Assembly: GCA_902651635.1 (NCBI GenBank)
Contig: CACRSC010000001.1
Coordinates: 190,733-254,732 of the forward strand
Direction: 5' to 3'
DNA length: 64,000 bases
Origin: Mastigamoeba balamuthi
Lineage: Eukaryota > Evosea > Mastigamoebida > Mastigamoebidae
Shown here one piece after another: positions 22,553 to 32,630 of this stretch; positions within the stretch are counted from its first letter, which is position 1; the number at the start of each line of letters is the position of its first letter. The position numbers were made by a program, and so were the translations under genes. Below the pieces are notes generated by a model. That model saw only the letters and a list, made by a program, of their open reading frames with translations. It was not told the DNA's origin and did no database searches.

Positions 22553-24531
22553 ATGCGCGCCCAGAAAGCCATGGAGGCCTACAAGGGCCTCGTGACGAAG
22601 CTCTCCGACTGTGCGTAGCGCCACGCCGGACTCTCTGCCCCGTTTCCGCGAGCCCCTCGCACTGATCGCACAACACAACAAACGACGCCCGCCCAGCCGT
22701 CAACAAACTGCCCGAGTCCAACGTCTCCCTGACCGACATCAAGCCCATCTTCGACGCCCTGCAGGACCTGCGCGCGCACGACGTCGCCCGCAAGCCCTCT
22801 GCCGCGTCCGGGCAGGGCGGCCCGACGCAGGCGGAGCTCGACGCGTTCGCCCGCTGGTTCGAGGGCGAGGGCGGCGCCGCCAAGGGCCTGCGCCTGCGCG
22901 CCGGGCTGGCCGAGGGCACGGGCATCGTCGCGACAGCGGACCACGCCGAGGGCGACGTGCTGGTGGAGGTGCCCAGGGCGCTGATGATGACCGAGGAGAC
23001 CGCCGCAGCGTCGCAGAGCGCCAGCATTCTCAAGGGGGCCGCTGCGCTGTTCCCCGAGGTCGCCGTCGCGCTCCACCTGCTGTGCGGGCACTCACACACG
23101 CAACTCCCACCCCCGTGCCTCTCGCTGGGCGCTGCTCACGCGCTGCGTTCGACAGGGGCGAGAAGCACAACATCAAGTCCAAGTGGGCCCCGTACATCAG
23201 TTGAGTCAATTGATATTTATGTGCCGGACATCGCTCACAGCGCACCCACAGAAATACTCCCCAAGGAGTACACCACGCCGCTCTACATGCCCTGGGACGT
23301 CATCTGCGAGCTGCGCGGCTCTTCCGCCCTCGGTACTCCCTCCCTCCCTCACTCTCTTTCCTGCTACTCTGCACTGAAGCCTGTACCCCCACAGACGAGT
23401 GTATCAAGTGCATCAAGAACACGGCCAGCCAGTTCTGCCACGTCTTCAAGGAGCTGCACGTAAGCAACCACTCAGTAGCCTTGGCCGGGCTGCGGCGGCA
23501 CTGACATGCGTGCCAGGACACCCCGGATCCCGACAGGTTCATGTCGATACTGCTCCTCACGTACACCGAGTACATGTGGGCCATCTCCGTCGTGATGACG
23601 CGCAAGAACCGCGTCACGCGCACCCGTGCCACCGAGGGGCCGTCCAGCGACATGGTGGCGCTCATACCCATGTGGGACTGCTTCAACCACACCCCCACTG
23701 GCAAGGTGCGTGTGCCCCGTGCGACGACTTTCGTCCCCTTCTCACCGCCCGCGCTCGACAGATCACGACGTTCATGGAGGGCGACCGCTGTGTGTGCCGC
23801 TCGCTGAAGGCGTGGTCGTCGGGCCAGCAGGTGCTCATCCACTACGGCGACAGGCCCAACGTGCAGCTGTTCTCGCACAATGGCTTTGTCGTGGACAACA
23901 ACGACAGCGACGTCTTTCTGCTGCACGCCGCGCCCCAGGACCCTTCTGTCTCCCGCCCCCAGGAGCGCGCCCAGCTGATTCAGAAGTTCATCCCCACGTG
24001 CGACCCTTGCCGCCTCGTGCGCGCTCTGCTCTGACCCGCGCGCTCTCCAGCGGCTACGGCTCGTTCTTTGTCTCGAAGGAGGGGCAGCCGTCGCCCTCGC
24101 TGATCAGGGTGCTGCGCGTGCTCTCGATGGACGACGCCGAGCTCGACGGGGCCGAGGCCAAGGGCGCCCAGGCCGTCGAGGAGGTCAGCGAGCGCACCGA
24201 GGCCGAGAGCATGCGCCGCTTCTACGAGCTGTGCGAGGCGCGCCTGAAGGAGTTCGCGACGACGGTCCAGCAGGACGACGAGGCGCTCAGGGCCAAGTCG
24301 CGCCCGCTGAGCGTCGTGGCACGCATGGCCATCGCCCTGCGCCGCAGCGAGAAGCTCATCCTGCAGCGCGCCCTGGCCGGCAGGTCCGGCGAGTCCGCCG
24401 CTGCTGCTGGCGAGGGCAAGAAGAAGAGGCGGAAGAAGAAGAAGCCCGCAAAGGCCGCCGCGGGCTCCGCTGACAAGGCACCCGAGGCCTGCAGCGACGC
24501 CGACGAGGAAGCAGAAGACGCCAAGCAGTGA
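22553..24531 (+). CDS. SETD3: SETD3-like actin-histidine N-methyltransferase
   Basis: SET-domain enzyme; animal SETD3 methylates actin His73. The ATG at 22553 starts MRAQKAMEAYKGLVTKLSD, then a GTGCGT intron. The SET part shows GLRLRAGLAEGTGIVATAD, VPRALMMTEETA, WAPYI, EYTTPLYMPWDVICELRG, SDMVALIPMWDCFNHT and QQVLIHYGDRPN, the NH and Tyr residues expected of the catalytic site. The C-terminal substrate-binding domain has SPSLIRVLRVLSMDDAEL and TTVQQDDEALRAKSRPLSVV ARMAIALRRSEKLIL, close to the SETD3 C-terminal helix block rather than Rubisco LSMT. A Lys/Arg-rich tail (KKKRRKKKKPAK) precedes the stop. Six or so short introns interrupt it. It is divergent from RTF1, with about 170 bases between starts. 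Confidence 0.86.
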
Positions 24532-24581
24532 CCAACGAAACAGTTCCAATACATCGAGCAATTTCCCCACGATATTAAGGC

Positions 24582-24589
24582 TGACGTCA
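24582..24589. promoter_or_regulatory. TGACGTCA palindrome upstream of the Caf16-like gene
   Basis: Perfect CRE/ATF-type palindrome 94 bases before the ATG at 24683, just after a GATATT word. The same 8-mer lies shortly before two other starts in the window. Regulatory function is inferred. Confidence 0.45.
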
Positions 24590-24682
24590 GATTTCGCAGC
24601 ATATCCAAACTGATTTGGTTTGTTTGGCTTTTTGTTGGAACAAGCAAACCCAAAGGCAAACAAAACAAAGCAGTTTTCGAGG

Positions 24683-25675
24683 ATGAGCACTGCTGGCGGA
24701 CAGGAGGGGCAGGAGGCCGCGGTGCTCGAGGCGCGGTCGCTGACGTTCACGTACGACGCGTCGTGCTGTCCAGTCCTCAACAACGTCTCTCTGGCCCTGC
24801 CGCGCGGCTCGCGCTGCGTCGTGGTCGGCGCCAACGGCGCGGGCAAGAGCACCCTGCTGCGCGTCTTCGCCGGGCGGCACAGCCCCGACTCGCCCGGCTG
24901 CTCCGGCGACGCGCGCGTGCTCGGCCGCCACGCGTTCCGCGACACCACTCTGAACAGGTCGCGCGCGCTGCTCGACGCCGCGTGGGCCGTGCGCACGCTG
25001 GCCTTCGCCGCTGCCGGCGTGCCGTACTCGGCAGACGTGCGCGTGGGCGACATGATGAGGTCGCTGCAGGACGAGTTCCCGCAGCGCAGAGACGAGCTGC
25101 GCGCGCTACTGGGCATCAACCCCGGCTGGGCATGGAACATGCTCAGTGAGGGCCAGCGCCGCCGCGTGCAGCTCTTCGTCGGGCTGCTGGTGCCCGCCGA
25201 CGTCGTCCTCCTCGACGAGGTCACCGCGCTGCTCGACATCCTGTGCAGGCGCGACCTGCTCGCGTGGCTGAGGCTCGAGAGCGAGCGCAGGGGGGCCTGC
25301 GTTGTCATTGCCACGCACGTGCTCGACGGCCTGAGCGAGTGGGCGACGCACATACTCAACCTGCGCGCCCCCGAGAGCGCGGCCCGCCGCCACAGCTCCG
25401 TGGCGTACTTCGGGACCACAGAGAAAGCCCCGGGCCTCGCCGCCCTGCGCTCGAGAGGCGTTCCGGAGCCCCTTCATGCCGCCGTCGTCCAGTGGCTGGA
25501 GGAGGAGCGAGAACAATGCAAAGGAACCGAGACAGAGGCGGGAGAGGACGCGCTGGCGAGTGGCGCTCTGTCCGAGTCGACCAAACTGGCGGGAGGATAC
25601 GCGCCTGGAAGGGCAAGCCTCGCGGCACCATCTCTCACTCTGTCTTCCTCACGCAACCACAACTACTCGCACTGA
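24683..25675 (+). CDS. Soluble ABC ATPase, Caf16/ABCI20-like
   Basis: Single nucleotide-binding domain without membrane segments, like yeast Caf16 (CCR4-NOT associated) and plant ABCI19-21. The ATG at 24683 starts MSTAGGQEGQEAAV; the gene appears intronless. Walker A is VVVGANGAGKSTLLRVFAG, the signature is LSEGQRRRVQLFVGLL, Walker B is VVLLDEVTALLDI, and the switch His lies in VVIATHVLDGLSEWATH. The variant signature LSEGQRRRVQL and the WATH ending are characteristic of the Caf16 subgroup, as opposed to LSGGQ transporters. A C-terminal extension of about 70 residues, Glu- then Ser-rich, ends SSRNHNYSH at 25675. The role in mRNA turnover or cytosolic regulation is an extrapolation from yeast. 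Confidence 0.85.
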   Translation: MSTAGGQEGQEAAVLEARSLTFTYDASCCPVLNNVSLALPRGSRCVVVGANGAGKSTLLRVFAGRHSPDSPGCSGDARVLGRHAFRDTTLNRSRALLDAAWAVRTLAFAAAGVPYSADVRVGDMMRSLQDEFPQRRDELRALLGINPGWAWNMLSEGQRRRVQLFVGLLVPADVVLLDEVTALLDILCRRDLLAWLRLESERRGACVVIATHVLDGLSEWATHILNLRAPESAARRHSSVAYFGTTEKAPGLAALRSRGVPEPLHAAVVQWLEEEREQCKGTETEAGEDALASGALSESTKLAGGYAPGRASLAAPSLTLSSSRNHNYSH

Positions 25676-25805
25676 GACTTAGCGAGGTGATACGGAGGAC
25701 AAGCGCTGCCAGTGCAATCAGGTCCTCCGCACAACCCATGCGTTCAATCCGCTGTGGCCAACGGGGCGGATTTGATGGTGGAGATACAATTAAGCGCGCA
25801 TCCCT
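25676..25805. other. Spacer beside the orphan repeat
   Basis: About 130 bases between the ABC gene stop and the orphan repeat copy. Read in the repeat's orientation this is where a gene would begin, but the frame after the repeat closes within a few codons and I see no coding segment. Confidence 0.4.
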
Positions 25806-25957
25806 CGGCGGCCGAAATGTGAAGAAATCTTTTCTACCACTTGAAAGCCAGGGCCCACAGCGTCTACAACTTGATCACAAAATATCTGAAGTACTAGCAC
25901 TTAGTCACCCGAGAATCTACTGAAAAACAGCAGGCACTGGCTCCTCCGACCTGAACA
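25806..25957 (-). repeat. Orphan copy (A) of the repeat found upstream of the Crinkler-like gene
   Basis: In minus orientation this segment matches 55250-55507. Shared words in the same order: AGGTCGGAGG, GTTTTTCAGTAGAT, TACTTCAGATATTTT, TGATCAAGTT, then GTGGTAGAAAAGATTTC and TTCTTCACATTTCGGCCG. Copy B has about 125 extra bases in the middle. In B the match ends two bases before the ATG of the Crinkler-like gene; in A no such gene follows. I read it as duplicated 5' flank or promoter of that gene family; a solo terminal repeat of a mobile element is possible. Confidence 0.75.
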
Positions 25958-26160
25958 TGGTCTCTGCTGTCTTCAGGATGCGCACGATCGAAGGGTCTCA
26001 CTGGCGCTCTTGGCTTGAATTTGCTCGTTCTGAGGAGATATTCCTCCAACGTAAACGACTCTGGGACCTGCGGCCGATCGGCATGGCGTCCCGAACCCTG
26101 GCAACCCAATTCTGGCTCCAACTACTATCTTTCATGTCAATACCATTTTGATTTATTGGC

Positions 26161-26168
26161 TGACGTCA
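26161..26168. promoter_or_regulatory. TGACGTCA palindrome before the 26.2-kb gene
   Basis: Perfect 8-mer ending 33 bases before the ATG at 26202. This supports the region being a real promoter although the gene is unrecognised. Confidence 0.4.
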
Positions 26169-26201
26169 AGGTCAATTGATTAAAAAACAATCAGAGTCGA
26201 T

Positions 26202-26865
26202 ATGGAGTCCCAGGAGAGCCGCGCGCGCACGGAGACCGTGGAGATAGACGATCCGGAGGCGTTCCCCGAGGGATGGGAGACAATGGATACAGACGAAAAC
26301 ACTCCCGTTGCCCCGGAAACAGCGCCGACGACTTGGCCCAATCATCACTTTTCGTTTTTACTCCGCAGGCAAACTTAGGTGTTTTTGCAGGTCTCGTCCT
26401 TCGCGATGAAGCCCTTCAACTCATGGAGTAGGACAGAGATCGCGACCGCCATCATGCTCATGCGCAAGCGCTCCTGCGTTGACATGAGCCACTCGGTCCC
26501 CAAGGCAGTCGCAACCTCTGAGGCCTTCCTCGAGCGGGGTGGTCAGGTAAACCTATCAGGAGATCGAGCTTTCAACCAAAGCAATGCTCTTTCTCGCAGA
26601 ACTCGTCACTGCTGATGCCAAGGTCCGCAGGCTCACCGATCCCACCTACATCTTCTTCCGCGAGCCCGTTGGTGGCTGGCCCGTAGACTGGCCCGGCGCG
26701 ATCGGCGCTGTCGTCCAGAATGGAGCGAACTGGGTCTTCGCTGTCACCGGTGCAACAGCAGCGCAGCAGATTGCCAATACCCGCCACCTAGGAGGACTGC
26801 TTGAGGGCCGTTTCAGCGTTCGCTATTGGATTGCTCGCACCGCAACGCCGGTCACCTATTACTAA
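26202..26865 (+). CDS. Unrecognised spliced gene of three coding blocks
   Basis: Block 1 begins with the ATG at 26202 (MESQESRARTETVEIDDPEA) and is acidic. Block 2, about 26395-26545, reads FAMKPFNSWSRTEIATAIML and ATSEAFLERGGQ. Block 3, from about 26600, reads ELVTADAKVRRLTDPTYIFF, PVDWPGAIGAVVQNGANWVF and ends ARTATPVTYY at 26865. A GTAAAC...CGCAG intron of about 54 nt separates blocks 2 and 3, but the phase does not give the best frame of block 3, so the model is uncertain or block 3 starts with its own ATG at 26584. I recognise no family. GC content and codon use resemble the host blocks, while the flank to the right turns AT-rich at once. Confidence 0.4.
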
Positions 26866-27979
26866 CTTAGCACCTTCACGGGCTTAAGAGCAGTCCCACA
26901 AACAGAGATTTACCCAATTCTGTGATGACCAGTTATCAAGGGGAACATCCATTTCACCAGAGGTACTGAGGCACCAATCAGCACAGAGGCAAGGAGTGAT
27001 CCGATAGTGTTTTTGCTCACGTTTTTGTTCAGTGTAAAAAAGCACACAAGGGGACCTGGAAGTGTCCCAGATAAGGACCCTCCGTGAGGTCCGTAATATG
27101 ATCAAGTCTGTCAAAAGGAGAGACCGCTCTGTCAGTATCGTCCCCCCGGGCAACCATTGGGAATCCCCGTGGACTTTCCTCAAAGGAATCCTCTCGTATT
27201 ACTCAGTGATTCAAATATCACCTGTTAATGTCACATCACTGTGAGAAGATGACAAAAGAAATGCAACACAAGAACAAAGTATAAACTTCTAAAGTGGAAT
27301 GTAGGGAGAGGAATTGCGGAAAATGAAAGGCAATATAATTCATCAATGATTCAAATAGAAAATCAATGAAATCATCATCCTGATAGAAAAACAGTAACCT
27401 TCTATGCCAGGACAACATGTGATTATGAGTGGCATTGTAATGGAGCTCGTTTTTCATGCTCATCTATAAATTGTTATCTGGTAGGATCAGATCATAGGCA
27501 ATCAATGACTTCAAAAACCATCAACACAAAGCACAAGAGAAAGAGGCAAGATGAGAGATATAATGTCATAATTAAAGGCTCTGCTAAGTCCCAGAGAGTG
27601 TGTTTTTCTTGGTTTTCTCACAGTGTTACTCAGCAACTTTGTAGAGATGGTTAAATTGCTAATCAAGTTTCCCAATTTTAATACTCATATTATGATTACA
27701 AGAATCAAATACAATAATAAGACAACCATCACAGTGACTACCACAATTCCCATTTCTAGACAGACTCTTTTTGCTGAAGTGACATCTGTTATATCACTAT
27801 TAGTTTTTTCAGTAACAGAACACAAGCAACAACAAATATATAAGTGAATATAAATACATATTTGCATGTTATACATCATTCTACAGCTGGAAAACAGAGT
27901 TTACCATACAAAATCCCTAAACAGAATAAAGTTACGCTTACTGCTGTTTCTGTCCCACCCTTTCTGTCTCACCTCAAAC

Positions 27980-28140
27980 CGATAATTCAGGGTGAAGTAG
28001 TAAGATCTGAACACCATGTGCTGCATTTTGAACATGTTCCATGAAGAGAACGATCTCTACAAAGTGTATTTGTTCTAGGAAATGGGATTTCAGCATTTCT
28101 TGGTTCACAGGAATGGATGTTAATGTGAAGTTGAAATGGA
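27980..28140 (+). repeat. Diverged direct repeat, copy 1
   Basis: Matches 29058-29215 in the same orientation. Shared words in order: GATAATTCAGG, GAAGT.GT, CCA(A)TGAAGAGAA, GGAAATG.GATTTC / AAAATGAGATTTC, TCTTGGTT, ACAGGAATG and ATGTT.ATG. By eye roughly two thirds of positions agree. The distance between copies is about 1.08 kb. Confidence 0.55.
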
Positions 28141-29057
28141 AATCCTATTTGAAAATTGATACTAGGGAATTACCTTATATAGTAGTGCAGAACGAGATTT
28201 ATAAAAGAGAACAGAATGTCATAATTGACATGCCAATGATTATTGTTATTGATATTCAACCTTAGTTTACAGAAAAAAGAAGGGTTTTCCCTGACTGCCA
28301 ATTGCCAAGTTTGAGGTTTTTGAAGGGGTCTTTTTGCACTGGTATGCTGCCCCATGCAATGTAGTAACTGCATGATAACTCTCTCTACTACATACTGTGT
28401 CAATAGTACATAAGATTGGAAAATTATTGCATAGAATGATCAAATTCTTCAATATATAGGGGTGAACAGAAACAGCTGCACAGTTTGATAATCTAATTAC
28501 CTTATTTCAGTGAGTTTTTGCATAAATTGGGATTATCAATCCTACAAGTGAATAATAGATGAATAGATCTTCTTTCAGTGATTTTGGCATTGTTTCTATA
28601 TTGCTTGAAAATGTATACTTCGAGATTTAGTGTACATCATAAAGGCCAGACAGTTCTTTGCTTTCTGCTTTCTGCTTACATTGTGAAACGAACCCCCGAG
28701 AGGGGCCTTCAATACCTTTTTGCCAGAGTCTTTTTTTGAATTGAAGTGGTACAAAGTAATATAAAGTCACTGGGATGTGTTATTTAAGGATAATATTTAA
28801 ATCTCAGATTTGTTTAGAGATTATCTTCAAGCCCTTGAAGGAACCTACTGAAACCCAATATACAGTACTTTGGTGTTCTTCTTCTTTGCACATTTAATGA
28901 GATGATGAAGTCTGAGAAAGATATGAATGGGTTGACTGGTATTTGCCTCATTTGGGGCCCATCTTCAGGCAAGATCCAATGCAATAGTATGTGGGTTCAT
29001 GTATTATGAAAGAGTAAATTGCAAGAGAGTCGTAAATATGTGAGAAAATCCCATACT

Positions 29058-29215
29058 GATAATTCAGGTGGAAGTTGTGAGATTGTAACTCATCAGCATG
29101 CACTTTAAACAGATACCAATGAAGAGAATGTTATCTAAATGTGATATTGTTCAGAAAATGAGATTTCTGCAACTCTTGGTTTACAGGAATGAATGTTTAT
29201 GAGCTTGAAATTTGC
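29058..29215 (+). repeat. Diverged direct repeat, copy 2
   Basis: Second copy of the repeat at 27980-28140. The degree of divergence suggests an old duplication or old ends of one element. No gene is visible between the copies. Confidence 0.55.
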
Positions 29216-29573
29216 ACTGTAATAAATGGTAAAGTGAGAGCTCAGGCATTAATGAATAATATCTGTTTTATTCATAAGATGGTGACTGGTTTTGACTTTG
29301 AGAATAAAGATAAATATTGTGAAAGAGTTTTTATTTTTCTTATCTGAATATTATCGTGTTGTACAAATCCGTTTGAGAGGGAAGGAATCTGGGCCACTAG
29401 ATTCAGTGTTGTCAATGATAGCTATTGCTAACTCTTGATAGATAGTAGATTTATAAATCTATTGTGATAGCCAATAGAGGAACCGGATATTGCAATAATC
29501 ACTATCCAATAGTGAAGTTGAGTAATGTGCGCTTTATTATAGATTGTTCAGGTCTTGGAGCACCATGGCAACC

Positions 29574-29596
29574 GAGAGAGAGAGAGAGAGAGAGAG
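29574..29596. repeat. (GA)n microsatellite
   Basis: Uninterrupted GA dinucleotide run of about 23 bases at the boundary between the AT-rich block and the GC-richer coding-like segment. Confidence 0.9.
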
Positions 29597-29639
29597 TCAT
29601 CCCAATTGAGTGGGCCATTGCTTTGAGGGAAGTGTAGAG

Positions 29640-30609
29640 CCCACCCCTGGTCGAGGCCACGTGTGCGCACGCTGCGAAACTCTGGCAGGCGGATGCAGGG
29701 TCCAAGAAGGAGCAGAAGGTGATGAAGTGGAAGCTGTTCAGCAGGGAGTTCGCAGGCAGCACTGCCGCCAGGTCACTGCTTCAGACTGCCACGTTCGCCA
29801 GCATCATGACTGTGCTGGACCTGGTACCCCATGCAGCACCTGCCAGTATGTTCTGCTCTCCCAACTCGGGCCTTCGTTCTGAGCAGCGCCTCTTGGTCTG
29901 GAGGAGCAGCGCTCTCTGTCCACGACATCTCCACCAGCTACCTCAAAGACGTCACTGTGCTGCTGGATGACAGCAACCTCAAGGCGCTGCTGGCTGTGCC
30001 ATGCACAGGCACTGAGGCTGACCAATGGTGCGAGTGGCTGGCAGCCCTTGAGGGAGCACTGCCACTGCAGGCCGTCCCCATGGACCCCATTGTCTTCACG
30101 GATGAGGGGCGCCAGCAGCAGCTCCCGCCCTGGCTTGAGCACATGCACACTGAGCTCTGCTGCTGCATCAGCAGCAACATATCACACTTCCTCAGCACCA
30201 GGTACTCGCACCCCAAGCGACGCCTGTGGACATGCAGCCCACACGGGCAATGAGGGGATGCCACAGATTGCTTTTCGAAGGGGAGACGATCACCCAGTTC
30301 AACCACCAGCACATGACAATGAGTGTCTGGCACAACATCGCGTCCTATCTCAAGAAGGCCCGCGTCCTGTGGCCCAAGATCAGACTGGTCTTCACCACAC
30401 ACGACACCAGCGCCAGTGAGACAAGCCTGCAAGACAGACTTCCAGATGACTCGATGTACTTTGCCGAGGTGCTGCTCTACATGGATAAGCCAAGCCACTT
30501 CTTATCAGCAAGACTCTCACAGCTTTTTCTGCACTCAGCTAAGCTGAAAGCAAGCCATCATTCCGCATTGTTGTTCAGACAGTGCAGCCCTCACTCTCAC
30601 CTATGGTGA
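29640..30609 (+). CDS. Unrecognised coding-like segment of several exons or decayed frames
   Basis: Plus-strand frames follow each other: about 29710-29850 (MKWKLFSREFAGSTAARSLL), 29850-30200 (LPTRAFVLSSASWSGGAAL, HDISTSYLKDVTVLLDDSNL, PMDPIVFTDEGRQQQLPPWL, CCCISSNISHFLSTRYSHPK) and 30226-30520 (CHRLLFEGETITQFNHQHMT, WHNIASYLKKARVLWPKIRL). The changes of frame at about 29845 and 30225 could be introns. Base composition differs from the AT-rich block and coding periodicity looks real, but I recognise no family. Since a kinase-like C-terminal end lies after the gap at 32068, this may be the N-terminal part of the same gene; that is speculation. Confidence 0.35.
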
Positions 30610-30899
30610 GCTGTACAGCAAGGCCTATGGCTTCACGGCGCAGTATTGGGGTCCACTGTGATTCCGTCTGGGCACAGTGGGCACAAACAACACCCTTCAG
30701 CACGTCGCCATTCATTGTCAACTGCAACCTTGTCCCCGAGAACGCTGCACCATACCGCTACCAGCAGGACCACGCAGAGCGCCCACAGTCCCGTGCGTGT
30801 CTTCAACATCAGTCCCTGCATAGCTGCTGTATCCAGCGAATTTATCCAACTGTATCCAGCGAATTTTTGGCACACTGAATGATGAAAACAAACGTTGTT

Positions 30900-31199
30900 T
30901 TAGTCTGCCAGAGCATCAGCAAGGCTTCGGACGAAGTCTGTGATGTGAATGACCTCATTTGGGTTCGATGTGCTGCAATCTTTGAACATAAAGTGAGAGT
31001 CCACACGAGCTGAGTACAGAGAAACGACACAGAGACGAACAACCCAGATGAAGAACTTCAGTGGGAACGTCCTCACCTGATCAGGACTGGTCAGAGTGAG
31101 GCAAGTGTGATTTCTGACCTCCCATGGGAATGGAATGTAAGACAGCAATGTGTCAATCCTGTCAATGAAGTTGAAGTGCTTTCCATACTCCAAGATGGG
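30900..31199 (-). CDS. C-terminal end of an unrecognised gene, 5' part lost in the assembly gap
   Basis: Minus-strand frame entering from the gap: ILEYGKHFNFIDRIDTLLSY then IPFPWEVRNHTCLTLTSPDQ, followed by a GTGAGG...ACTCAG intron of about 65 nt, then ARVDSHFMFKDCSTSNPNEV and IHITDFVRSLADALAD with TAA at 30900-30902. Removing the intron keeps one frame throughout, so I believe it is coding. No family is recognised. Confidence 0.45.
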   Translation of the reverse strand, partial: PILEYGKHFNFIDRIDTLLSYIPFPWEVRNHTCLTLTSPDQVRTFPLKFFIWVVRLCVVSLYSARVDSHFMFKDCSTSNPNEVIHITDFVRSLADALAD

Positions 31200-32067
31200 N
31201 NNNNNNNNNNNNNNNNNNNNNNNNNNNNNNNNNNNNNNNNNNNNNNNNNNNNNNNNNNNNNNNNNNNNNNNNNNNNNNNNNNNNNNNNNNNNNNNNNNNN
31301 NNNNNNNNNNNNNNNNNNNNNNNNNNNNNNNNNNNNNNNNNNNNNNNNNNNNNNNNNNNNNNNNNNNNNNNNNNNNNNNNNNNNNNNNNNNNNNNNNNNN
31401 NNNNNNNNNNNNNNNNNNNNNNNNNNNNNNNNNNNNNNNNNNNNNNNNNNNNNNNNNNNNNNNNNNNNNNNNNNNNNNNNNNNNNNNNNNNNNNNNNNNN
31501 NNNNNNNNNNNNNNNNNNNNNNNNNNNNNNNNNNNNNNNNNNNNNNNNNNNNNNNNNNNNNNNNNNNNNNNNNNNNNNNNNNNNNNNNNNNNNNNNNNNN
31601 NNNNNNNNNNNNNNNNNNNNNNNNNNNNNNNNNNNNNNNNNNNNNNNNNNNNNNNNNNNNNNNNNNNNNNNNNNNNNNNNNNNNNNNNNNNNNNNNNNNN
31701 NNNNNNNNNNNNNNNNNNNNNNNNNNNNNNNNNNNNNNNNNNNNNNNNNNNNNNNNNNNNNNNNNNNNNNNNNNNNNNNNNNNNNNNNNNNNNNNNNNNN
31801 NNNNNNNNNNNNNNNNNNNNNNNNNNNNNNNNNNNNNNNNNNNNNNNNNNNNNNNNNNNNNNNNNNNNNNNNNNNNNNNNNNNNNNNNNNNNNNNNNNNN
31901 NNNNNNNNNNNNNNNNNNNNNNNNNNNNNNNNNNNNNNNNNNNNNNNNNNNNNNNNNNNNNNNNNNNNNNNNNNNNNNNNNNNNNNNNNNNNNNNNNNNN
32001 NNNNNNNNNNNNNNNNNNNNNNNNNNNNNNNNNNNNNNNNNNNNNNNNNNNNNNNNNNNNNNNNNNN
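31200..32067. other. Assembly gap
   Basis: 868 consecutive N. Two coding-like segments abut it from opposite sides, so at least one gene is cut by it. Confidence 0.99.
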
Positions 32068-32315
32068 AGGTGCTGATCGACTACGACTATGCTGCCATCA
32101 GTACGGAAGAGCCCAAGAAACTCAAGGCCAGCCCACTGGAGGGCGTCAGCAGCACTGCAGGGGACCTCTGGCAGGTGGGCAACCTCCTCAACGACCAGAG
32201 AGTACTTCCGTTCCTCAGCCCCAGTGCACACAACTTCAAGTCTCAACTGCTGGAGCCCGTTCCCAGCAAGAGACCAACACTCCAGGGTGCTCTGGCACTG
32301 CCCTGGCTCACGTGA
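32068..32315 (+). CDS. C-terminal lobe of a protein-kinase-like protein, partial
   Basis: The frame comes out of the gap as VLIDYDYAAISTEEPKKL, where IDYDYA occupies the DFG position; then TAGDLWQVGNLLNDQRVL, resembling the D.W..G..L of the kinase alpha-F helix; and LLEPVPSKRPTLQGALALPW, resembling the subdomain XI P..RPT...L..PW motif, stop at 32315. The gap hides the N-lobe and catalytic loop. It is a divergent kinase fold, not assignable to a standard group. It may be related to the kinase-like fragment at 60.3 kb, which has only the N-lobe and HGD loop. Confidence 0.55.
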
Positions 32316-32630
32316 AGGTTGCCCTGCTCCCCCTCGTACTTTCCACTGATATTAGAAAACAAAATAGAATAAATCACGCCTGCGTGCGCAATGCCCCCAA
32401 ATTGAATGGCGAAGAGATGCATGTTGTGTGGGTATGGACATTCCATTATCAAGGAATGATCAGTGTTAGTATGTTAGCAAGGGGCTCAGGACACTGACCA
32501 CGATGTGTTTAAACCATGTGACCACTGCACCTCTAGTCACACTTCTCCTCCATTGCTGCCAGCGGCCTGCGGTCATTCTAAGTTTAAGTGTGTGAGTAGC
32601 AATTGGAAAAGCGGTTTATTAAGGATACTA
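32316..32630. other. Spacer, no gene seen
   Basis: About 315 bases of intermediate GC between the kinase-like end and the F-box gene stop. I see nothing convincing in it. Confidence 0.5.

Larger units (their letters stand above)
26866..29570. other. AT-rich non-coding block
   Basis: About 2.7 kb with base composition sharply different from the GC-rich gene blocks. No coding frame longer than about 90 codons makes sense as protein. It holds a diverged direct repeat pair (listed separately) and many homopolymer-rich words. It looks like old, decayed intergenic or mobile DNA. Confidence 0.6.

Noticed and set aside
28013-28470. Possible small proteins in the AT-rich block
   Set aside because: Frames of 60-90 codons with Lys/Ile/Asn bias, no starts in context and no conservation signal.
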